This document shows, one piece after another, positions 57,993 through 64,000 of a DNA stretch of 64,000 bases. The notes under the pieces are model-generated. The model ran no database searches. It was given only the letters and a program-made list of their open reading frames with translations, and was not told the origin of the DNA. Positions within the stretch are counted from its first letter, which is position 1. Each line of letters starts with the position of its first letter. The stretch is from Catalinimonas niigatensis. GTDB lineage: Bacteria > Bacteroidota > Bacteroidia > Cytophagales > Cyclobacteriaceae. The translations under genes and the position numbers were made by a program. The stretch spans positions 2,995,001 to 3,059,000 of the forward strand of contig NZ_CP119422.1 of assembly GCF_030506285.1 (NCBI RefSeq). Reading direction: 5' to 3'.

Positions 57993-60248
57993 TCATTCTA
58001 CGCGATATTCTATCAGGAAATGGGATCGAGCAGTTAAGGAATCAGTGGGTATTTCGGCTTTGCTTACAAAAAGCAAGCGGTCTTCGGGTAAGGCTTCTAC
58101 TTCCAGCAGATAGTTGCGCACTGCTTCCTGGCGCTTGCGCCAAAGTTGTCGGTATAAAGTGTCTACCTGTACTTTACCAGTGTATTCCACACAGGCAGCT
58201 GCTATATTTTTGGCAGAGATGAAATCAAAAGCAGGCTTAGCCCGATGAATAAACTGATAAAAAGAAGAATCCAGGCTGGTCAAAGAAGGTAGCATCATAC
58301 TACTATCCTGGCTTACCATCCCCAATGAAGATTGATAGTCTGCCCAACTTTCTTTCAGCGCCAGTATACTCTTCTCTTGGGTACTATCGGAAACACTGAC
58401 CAGATTGAGCTTGAATTCCGGTTTTTGTTTGAGCACTTTGGCTATACTTTTCAGTCGACGTGCCTGTTCCTGCTGTATGTCATACTGCAAATCGTTAAAA
58501 GTAATAGACTTCAGATCTCCGGGATCGCCTCCGATAGCATTGGCCAATAAGCGGTAAGGAGCCGTAACGACCTTAAGCAGTATATTTTTCAGCACCTGAA
58601 AGATTGTACGCCAGAGCTTGTACTTAGGATCATTCAGCTGACCTTCTACCGGTATGTTCAAGTCAACATTTCCCCGCATATCCTTCAGCAGAGCGACTGC
58701 AAGTTTCATCGGCAATTCATAGAGTGCATTGGCTGTGTCTTTACTGCCTACAGCGATTTGCTCCACAAAGAGATTATTATTGCTGCTCAGGAAGTAGTCT
58801 TTGATATTGTTCTTGCTGCTGAAGATCACTTTACCATCTACAAAAGGATGCGCCACATAGTATTTGGAATAAGGGTTAAAATTGCTGAGATACACATTAT
58901 CTACCCTGAAATCAAAAAGCATATTACCGATCCCGCTACGACTGATCTCCAGATCTGCTACCAGATTACCTGTCTTGTCCAGGCGTGCACTTATGTCAAA
59001 GTGAGTATACTGATCCTCTGCTTCTACTTCGGTAGCCAGAGCGGTTAGCTGGCTCAATTCCATGTAGAAAGAATCCTGCAGGGTATAATCATAATAGTCC
59101 AGCAAACCCTTCTCTATAGCAATACTGTCAGCCAGATAATTGACAAAGACATATTCCTGCGTCAGTTCGTAGAGGCTTTTGGCAAAAAACTCAAAAGGGC
59201 TTACATAAACATTATCTTTGGTCAAAGTATCAGGTGGAGATTGTACTGTCAGACTATCTTCATAGAGTGAGTCTACGGGAGCACTGACCAGGGCAAGGCT
59301 GAAATTATCACCTTCGGGACTGTTTACCAGCCTGAGATAAGGTTTGTACATACGGATATTACCGAAGTTATAGAGCTGTGCTTGGGTGTCGAGCGAATCC
59401 ACTTCCACCACAAAGTCAGTCCAGGCCATCAGACTATCCTGCCGCGCATCTATCATCACAAAATCACGCAGGTGTAGATCGCCCCTCAGGGCAAAATGAT
59501 CCGGTTGGGCATACTTACCACTGAGTATAATATCGGCATCCAGACGGCTATCAAAAGCACTGAGTCTGATAAACTGCTCCAGGTAAGGCTGAAAGGGAGA
59601 GAATGGAAATTGATGGACATTGCTTTTCACTGTATAAGCAGACCGATCAATATCCAGGGTGAGACTGGCTTCAGCGATTCCCTGCTTCATCCGGACGCAT
59701 ACATCAAAATTATATTGCGGGTTTTCGCTGCTCAGATAAGTAGAAGATATTTGAATGCTATCCAAGGCAAGACTGCTTCCAATCAATTTATCCTGATAGT
59801 GTATGCTAGAATTGGAAAGAAGCAGGTCTTCCAGATACCAGTTGTATGCTTCACCAGAACTTTCTGCAATTGTATCTTCCGATGCAAAGAAGAGCAGTAA
59901 GTCATCAAAATTAAACTGTTCTCCTTCCTGAATAATGCTTAGCTGTAAGCCGTCCAACACAACTTCACGCATGTATATATCATCGGAGAAGAATTTCCAC
60001 CAAGAGATGAATACTTGTCCGTTGCGGCATGTTAAGAAATCCTGCTGCCTGTCTTCTTCCAGAATACGCAAATTTTCTACACCCAGCTTGCCGGTAAAAA
60101 GATTGACATCTATATCCTCTACTTCTATTTCTCTCCCTAGAAGTTCCTGGTCATATTTTTCCAGGTACCATTTTGCTATGTATGGTAGGGAAATCAAAAG
60201 GATGAGCAGCAGACCAGCCAAAATGGCAATGAAAAGTTTCCACCGCAT
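57993..60248 (-). CDS. DUF748/AsmA-like envelope protein
   Basis: A 751-residue protein with one N-terminal membrane anchor (about 4-27, after MRWK) and a long periplasmic beta-rich part with repeated patterns (LDSIQISSTYLS; DARQDSLMAWTDFVVEVDS) typical of AsmA/DUF748 proteins. LLDYYDYTLQDSFYMELSQL and FSPFQPYLEQF-type and YSKYYVAHPFVDGKV blocks mark DUF748. Such proteins are thought to form lipid-carrying bridges between inner and outer membranes. A C-terminal helical region (about 590-720) is additional. Monocistronic. Confidence 0.8.
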   Translation of the reverse strand: MRWKLFIAILAGLLLILLISLPYIAKWYLEKYDQELLGREIEVEDIDVNLFTGKLGVENLRILEEDRQQDFLTCRNGQVFISWWKFFSDDIYMREVVLDGLQLSIIQEGEQFNFDDLLLFFASEDTIAESSGEAYNWYLEDLLLSNSSIHYQDKLIGSSLALDSIQISSTYLSSENPQYNFDVCVRMKQGIAEASLTLDIDRSAYTVKSNVHQFPFSPFQPYLEQFIRLSAFDSRLDADIILSGKYAQPDHFALRGDLHLRDFVMIDARQDSLMAWTDFVVEVDSLDTQAQLYNFGNIRMYKPYLRLVNSPEGDNFSLALVSAPVDSLYEDSLTVQSPPDTLTKDNVYVSPFEFFAKSLYELTQEYVFVNYLADSIAIEKGLLDYYDYTLQDSFYMELSQLTALATEVEAEDQYTHFDISARLDKTGNLVADLEISRSGIGNMLFDFRVDNVYLSNFNPYSKYYVAHPFVDGKVIFSSKNNIKDYFLSSNNNLFVEQIAVGSKDTANALYELPMKLAVALLKDMRGNVDLNIPVEGQLNDPKYKLWRTIFQVLKNILLKVVTAPYRLLANAIGGDPGDLKSITFNDLQYDIQQEQARRLKSIAKVLKQKPEFKLNLVSVSDSTQEKSILALKESWADYQSSLGMVSQDSSMMLPSLTSLDSSFYQFIHRAKPAFDFISAKNIAAACVEYTGKVQVDTLYRQLWRKRQEAVRNYLLEVEALPEDRLLFVSKAEIPTDSLTARSHFLIEYRVE

Positions 60249-60265
60249 AGCCAGAAAGATTTAAA

Positions 60266-60306
60266 GTGTTCTTGGTGTTATGGAGCGATAGTATTAGGGT
60301 TATGTT
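60266..60306 (+). repeat. Degenerate octamer-phased repeat, locus A
   Basis: GTGTTCTTG-GTGTTATG-GAGCGATA-GTATTAGG-GTTATGTT, units starting at 60266, 60275, 60283, 60291 and 60299. The phase is 8 nt after a first unit of 9. It lies upstream of the DUF748 start. A related array is at 63828-63860. Confidence 0.45.
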
Positions 60307-60396
60307 TTAGAGACTCAAGTACCCAAAACCCTTAACATAAGTTTCGTTAATTTAGGCATTCTAATGTAAACACCATCTGCTTAACTTCTCTCTTTT

Positions 60397-61311
60397 CTAC
60401 TTTACTACCGCACCCTCTGCCTGAAATAGGATACCTATCCCCAGCAGTTGACTGACCTGAATTTCATCCACCTGGTCGTAGTCATAGATCATAATGCCCG
60501 ACAAGCTTAGATTAATATAGTTGGTAAGCTTGGCGTTGAGCATCACATCCAACCTATGGTCAATTTCCTCGAAGTTAAGATTTTCATAATTGGCAAACAG
60601 CATATAGCGGGTCTGCAAGCTGATGGTTTCGGTAATGTTTTTATTCCACTCTGCCACGATTTGTGCCGCCAGCCATTCGGTTCTGAGCGTTTCTCCTATT
60701 TCCACTCCATAATTGGTATTATTTTCCGTGTTCAAATACAGTTCAGTATCGGTGACAAAAGTAAAACGGGGAGAAAAGGGGCTCAGACGCAAAGAGAAAT
60801 TGTCATTGGGTACATATTCAAATCCTATCGAAAAAGTTAGAAAACCCGGAGCCAGAAAATCTGAAATTTTTAGTGCATCTTCTCCTCCGGTGGGCAGGTC
60901 CACATAGCGGTAACCGGGAGCAAACTGGGTCAGGAAATTGGCTGAAAAAAAGGCGTTCCAGAATTCGGAGATATCATACCCTACTTTAGAATCCAGGTAA
61001 ATCCGGTCCTGGCTTTTCCGGTAGCCTTGCCCATTGTTATTGATGACTCCATAAAGAAAGTCAGCCTGATTGTCCCACGACCACTTGTCTTTTTTGTATC
61101 TGGCCTGGGCATTGAGCAGCGAACTCAATGCAATCGAATTGACCCCGCCACCAAACCAGTTACCACTGAAAGAAGCCTGATTGAAATTGATTCCAAAGCT
61201 GAAAGACTTTTTCCAAAGCGTATCAGCAGGCGCAACAGTGGTAAGCACTTGTGCTTTGAGCATCAGTGGTAATAAACATACCACCAATATTCCCATCATG
61301 TATTTTTTCAT
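60397..61311 (-). CDS. DUF3078 domain-containing outer-membrane protein
   Basis: A 304-residue protein with a signal peptide (1-20) and a DUF3078 beta-barrel-like domain: SFGINFNQASFSGNWFGGG (37-55), KWSWDNQADFLYG, SQDRIYLDSKVGYDIS and a C-terminal LLGIGILFQAE strand. Alternating hydrophobic residues throughout suggest an outer-membrane barrel. The family is common and unassigned in Bacteroidota. Confidence 0.9.
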   Translation of the reverse strand: MKKYMMGILVVCLLPLMLKAQVLTTVAPADTLWKKSFSFGINFNQASFSGNWFGGGVNSIALSSLLNAQARYKKDKWSWDNQADFLYGVINNNGQGYRKSQDRIYLDSKVGYDISEFWNAFFSANFLTQFAPGYRYVDLPTGGEDALKISDFLAPGFLTFSIGFEYVPNDNFSLRLSPFSPRFTFVTDTELYLNTENNTNYGVEIGETLRTEWLAAQIVAEWNKNITETISLQTRYMLFANYENLNFEEIDHRLDVMLNAKLTNYINLSLSGIMIYDYDQVDEIQVSQLLGIGILFQAEGAVVK

Positions 61312-61363
61312 AGTGAGGAAAGTAAAAGGGCAGCCTTAAAGCTGCCACGGGATGAGTCTATAT

Positions 61364-62218
61364 TTATTTGGAATTTACAGCGTTTTGTGTGTTGGCGTTG
61401 TCGGCATGTATATGCGCGTCTACCTGAGGATAAGGGATGGAAATACCATTGGCATCAAAAGCTTTTTTAATCGCTTCCATTTTATCAAAATATACATCCC
61501 AGAAGTCAGCCTGGCTTACCAGGCCCCGCACTTTGAAGTTGACAGAACTATCTGCCATTTCAGCAAGCTTGAGGTAAGGTGTATCCCGGTCAAGTATCCG
61601 CTCATCGGTAAATACTACTTCCTGTATTACTTTTTTTACCTGATCAATGTCATCGTCATAGCTTACTCCAAATATCCATTCCACTGTACGGTTGGGCTCA
61701 GTAGAGTAATTGATAATCTTATCATTATACAGAGGGCCATTAGGCAGGATAATCGTCTTTTTGTCGTATGACATAAGCACGGTATGAAAAATCTGTATCT
61801 CTGTCACACTGGCGATTACCCCCTGAGCTTCTATGACATCGCCTACTTTAAAAGGTTTGAGAATAAGGATGAGTATTCCTCCGGCAAAATTGGCCAGGCT
61901 GCCTTGCAAAGCCAGACCTATGGCCAAACCGGCAGCACCAAGCACCGCTATAAACGAGGTGGTTTCTATGCCTACCATTCCTGCTACGCTGATAATCAGC
62001 ATAACAATAAATACAGCCTTCAACAATCCGGATAGAAAGGGAGTTAGCGAAGGGTCAACATTCCTTTTGGTAAGGGCTTTTTTGATACCTCCAATGATTT
62101 TTCCTATAATCCAGAGGCCTATAATCAGAGTAAGGATTGCCAGGATGAGCTTGGGAACATAAAGAATAGCCAATTCTTTAAGGGAGTCAAGTGCTCCTAC
62201 TAAATCAAAATCTTCCAT
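61364..62218 (-). CDS. mscS: Mechanosensitive ion channel, MscS family
   Basis: A 284-residue small MscS-type channel. Three N-terminal membrane helices (about 18-45, 65-88, 92-120) end in the pore helix with GAAGLAIGLALQGSLANFAGGI (99-120), and the beta domain (FKVGDVIEAQGVIASVTEIQ, about 128-147) and C-terminal alpha/beta domain follow. It releases solutes on osmotic downshock. The tail after about 265 is short and polar. Downstream of it lies the DUF3078 gene, 52 bp away on the same strand. Confidence 0.94.
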   Translation of the reverse strand: MEDFDLVGALDSLKELAILYVPKLILAILTLIIGLWIIGKIIGGIKKALTKRNVDPSLTPFLSGLLKAVFIVMLIISVAGMVGIETTSFIAVLGAAGLAIGLALQGSLANFAGGILILILKPFKVGDVIEAQGVIASVTEIQIFHTVLMSYDKKTIILPNGPLYNDKIINYSTEPNRTVEWIFGVSYDDDIDQVKKVIQEVVFTDERILDRDTPYLKLAEMADSSVNFKVRGLVSQADFWDVYFDKMEAIKKAFDANGISIPYPQVDAHIHADNANTQNAVNSK

Positions 62219-62676
62219 GGTCTACTTGTGGTTTGGTTAATATAATATATCCAACGAAATTGAATATTATCTACAACTAATCCAATCTTTAATATGTTTT
62301 CGTTGATTCACCGTATCCAATAAATCAAGAAAAAAGGCCTGTAGTAGTAAAATTTGAGCTATAAACGAAAAGTTGAACCCAGATTACACTCAGTATGAGC
62401 ATTAAAAAAGAAAGAGGCTATTTTATTGGATTTTGAGTGAGAGTGGATTTGGTATATCTCAATAAAATCATTGATTACTAATGAGTTCCCCTCATAGTAT
62501 ATGAAAGTGCTTCAAACGCAAAAGCCTGTGGGGATACAGATTTCTTTTAGAGTTGTCCGCTTTTGTTTAGCTTTGGAAGCATGAATGTACATGACTCATT
62601 TGAGTTATAGTCTTATGACTCATCTTTTATGGACATTTCATGTTAGCTTTTGATCATTATGATGTACAACAAACAC
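62219..62676. other. Intergenic region upstream of the aldose epimerase gene
   Basis: About 460 AT-rich bases between divergent genes, no gene recognised. Near the epimerase start it holds ATGACTCAT twice (62591-62599 and 62615-62623, 24-bp period), the first overlapping a palindrome ACTCA-TT-TGAGT (62594-62605); a regulator site is possible. Confidence 0.45.
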
Positions 62677-63825
62677 ATGAAACCTTACCTACTCATTTTT
62701 AGCGTTTTTGTGGCTGCATGCCAGTCACCTTCGCAACAGGAAAACCAAACAACCATGCAGGAAGACACTACTTCAATACCAAAGGAAAGCTTTGGTAACG
62801 GTCCCAATGGCGAGGCCGTAGACCTTTATACCCTCACCAACCAAGACGGTATGGAAGCTAGAATCACCAACTATGGAGGCATTATTACCTCTTTGAAAGT
62901 GAAAGATGCTGAAGGCAATCTGGATGATGTGGTGTTGGGTTTTGACAACCTACAGGCTTATGTAGACAACAATCCTTTTTTTGGCGCACTGGTCGGTCGC
63001 TATGGTAACCGCATTGCCAAAGGAAAATTTACCCTTGATGGTACTACCTATGAACTGGATACTAACAATATGGGCAACCACCTTCACGGTGGACTTAAAG
63101 GTTTTGACAAAGTAGTATGGACTGCACAGCCCCAGCAGTCTGAGGATGGGCAGCAGTTGGTCCTGACTTATACTAGTCCGGATGGGGATCAGGGCTATCC
63201 TGGTACGTTAGAGACCAAAGTAACCTACACTCTTACTGATGACAATGTGTTGAGAATAGAATACGAAGCAACTACTAATAAAAAAACAGTAGTCAACCTC
63301 ACCAATCACTCTTACTTTAACCTGACCGGAGATCCTACGCAAACCGTGCTGGAGCATGAAGTGATGCTCAATGCTGATCAGTTTGTGCCTGTGGATGAAA
63401 CCCTGATTCCAACAGGCGAACTGGCTGCTGTAGAAGGCACTCCTTTTGACTTTACCGAGCTTAAGCCTATCGGTCAGCAGATCAATGAAGACAGCAACGA
63501 GCAGATAAAATTCGGATTAGGCTATGACCATTGCTGGGTACTGGACAAAGAAGGCATGGGTCTGGCTGCCCGAGTGCATGAGCCTACCACTGGCCGTGTG
63601 ATGGAAGTCTATACTACCGAACCAGGGGTACAGTTTTATACTGGCAACTTTCTGAGTGGGGCAGTCACTGGGAAAGAAGGTATTGCATATGCCAAAAGAA
63701 CAGCTTTCTGCCTGGAAACAGAGCATTTCCCCGACTCTCCCAATCAACCCAATTTTCCTTCTGTGGAGCTAGCTCCCGGAGAAACCTACAGCACGACTAC
63801 TGAGTATCGCTTCTCTACAGAATAA
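62677..63825 (+). CDS. galM: Aldose 1-epimerase (galactose mutarotase) lipoprotein
   Basis: A 382-residue lipoprotein enzyme. From the start at 62677 the signal is MKPYLLIFSVFVAACQ (lipobox VAAC); ATG and TTG codons up to nine codons earlier are less likely. The mutarotase fold follows with ITNYGGIITSLKVKD, GRYGNRIAKGKFTLDG, the catalytic-side NHLHGGLKGFDK and LTNHSYFNLTG, and the C-terminal VQFYTGNFL. The likely glutamate base is in LETEHFPDSPNQPNFP. It interconverts alpha- and beta-anomers of aldoses in the envelope. Many Bacteroidota export this enzyme with polysaccharide utilisation genes, but none are visible here. Confidence 0.93.
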   Translation: MKPYLLIFSVFVAACQSPSQQENQTTMQEDTTSIPKESFGNGPNGEAVDLYTLTNQDGMEARITNYGGIITSLKVKDAEGNLDDVVLGFDNLQAYVDNNPFFGALVGRYGNRIAKGKFTLDGTTYELDTNNMGNHLHGGLKGFDKVVWTAQPQQSEDGQQLVLTYTSPDGDQGYPGTLETKVTYTLTDDNVLRIEYEATTNKKTVVNLTNHSYFNLTGDPTQTVLEHEVMLNADQFVPVDETLIPTGELAAVEGTPFDFTELKPIGQQINEDSNEQIKFGLGYDHCWVLDKEGMGLAARVHEPTTGRVMEVYTTEPGVQFYTGNFLSGAVTGKEGIAYAKRTAFCLETEHFPDSPNQPNFPSVELAPGETYSTTTEYRFSTE

Positions 63826-63827
63826 AA

Positions 63828-63860
63828 CAGTGTTAAAGTGCGATAGTGTTATGGTTAATA
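63828..63860 (+). repeat. Degenerate octamer-phased repeat, locus B
   Basis: GTGTTAAA-GTGCGATA-GTGTTATG-GTTAATAG, four 8-nt units in exact phase starting near 63830. It shares TTAAAGTG and GTGTTATGG with locus A at 60.3 kb. The last units form one arm of the hairpin at 63842-63882. Confidence 0.45.
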
Positions 63861-63882
63861 GTTTACAAACCATAACACTATC
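63842..63882. terminator. 15-bp perfect inverted repeat between convergent genes
   Basis: GATAGTGTTATGGTT (63842-63856) and AACCATAACACTATC (63868-63882) pair perfectly around an 11-base loop. The position between two convergent stops fits a bidirectional terminator, but there is no T run, so another role is possible. Confidence 0.55.
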
Positions 63883-63890
63883 ATACTCTA

Positions 63891-64000
63891 CTACCTTCCC
63901 CAATACATCGCATTCCAGCGCAGCTCATTTTTGAAATGGTACAGTTGCGTATCCTCATTGATCAGCAGATATTCTATATTAGCCATTTCAGCAAAATCCT
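63891..64000 (-). CDS. C-terminal end of an unidentified protein (partial)
   Basis: The last 35 codons of a minus-strand gene, open from base 64000 to a TAG at 63891-63893. The readable end contains ANIEYLLINEDTQLYHF and finishes RWNAMYWGR. I do not recognise the family. The start lies beyond the window. Confidence 0.65.
   Translation of the reverse strand, partial: DFAEMANIEYLLINEDTQLYHFKNELRWNAMYWGR

Noticed and set aside
62394-62435. A short peptide MSIKKERGYFIGF resembling the start of TrmH-type methyltransferases (RGYFGIG)
   Set aside because: Only about seven residues match, a stop follows at once, and the downstream DNA does not continue the family in any frame; chance is more likely than a gene remnant.

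Overview
The window is a stretch of chromosome from a member of the Bacteroidota, most probably order Cytophagales (marine or soil glider type). The grounds are: promoters of the form TTG-N19-TAnnTTTG with few Shine-Dalgarno sites; a type IX secretion C-terminal domain of the gliding-motility-associated kind and a stand-alone type A-like sorting domain; many Bacteroidota-typical families (DUF3078, DUF4920, DUF547, DUF748, short AMP nucleosidase, ExbB/small protein/ExbD/ExbD cluster, SRPBCC protein); and a meso-diaminopimelate MurE. The species cannot be named from the sequence alone.

Layout. 1-2.9 kb: two subunit genes of a split NAD(P) transhydrogenase (pntAB, pntAA), an SRPBCC protein and an FMN reductase. 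2.9-15.4 kb: a tightly packed minus-strand division and cell-wall (dcw) cluster, mraZ-rsmH-ftsL-ftsI-murE-mraY-ftsW-murG-ftsQ-ftsA-ftsZ, preceded by three MraZ boxes; murD and murC are absent from their usual places. 15.4-20 kb: a thioredoxin-like lipoprotein, one intact IS1182-type insertion sequence, a secreted DsrE protein and a small TPR protein. 20.3-25.3 kb: a plus-strand run with a GAF/PP2C phosphatase, a NodB deacetylase, a translationally coupled membrane glycosyltransferase, TatD and asparaginase I. 25.6-28.2 kb: tRNA-Ser and an ExbB/ExbD energy-transduction cluster. 28.2-35.5 kb: SLC13 permease, AMP nucleosidase, a small PD-(D/E)XK protein, alanine dehydrogenase, DUF4920, DUF427 and aspS. 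35.7-41.4 kb: a sulfotransferase, a membrane polyferredoxin plus FAD reductase pair behind a Crp/Fnr-like palindrome, DUF547 and 3-hydroxyanthranilate dioxygenase. 41.6-46.6 kb: PAS histidine kinase with single-domain response regulator, a flavin monooxygenase divergent from a TetR regulator with two matching operators, and a DsbA-like protein. 46.7-49 kb: two identical tRNA-Glu genes, gap and pncA. 49-55.3 kb: a 1072-residue T9SS surface protein, an HDAC-family deacetylase, a rhomboid protease, a mini sorting-domain protein and a coiled-coil lipoprotein. 55.4-64 kb: an ADP-ribosylglycohydrolase lipoprotein coupled to a methylthioribose-kinase-like phosphotransferase, DUF748, DUF3078, MscS, an aldose epimerase lipoprotein and the end of one more gene.

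Most of the window is housekeeping. No CRISPR array, prophage or obvious defence island is present. The most interesting signals are regulatory and architectural: the two missing ligase genes in the dcw cluster, the repeated palindrome TAACAAAAGTTA beside mraZ, the TetR operator pair, the Crp/Fnr-like site in front of the redox pair, the exported ADP-ribosylglycohydrolase with its kinase-like partner, and degenerate 8-nt-phased repeats in two intergenic gaps. Starts were moved inward from the longest reading frame where family homology, overlap or a ribosome-binding site argued for it; each case is stated.
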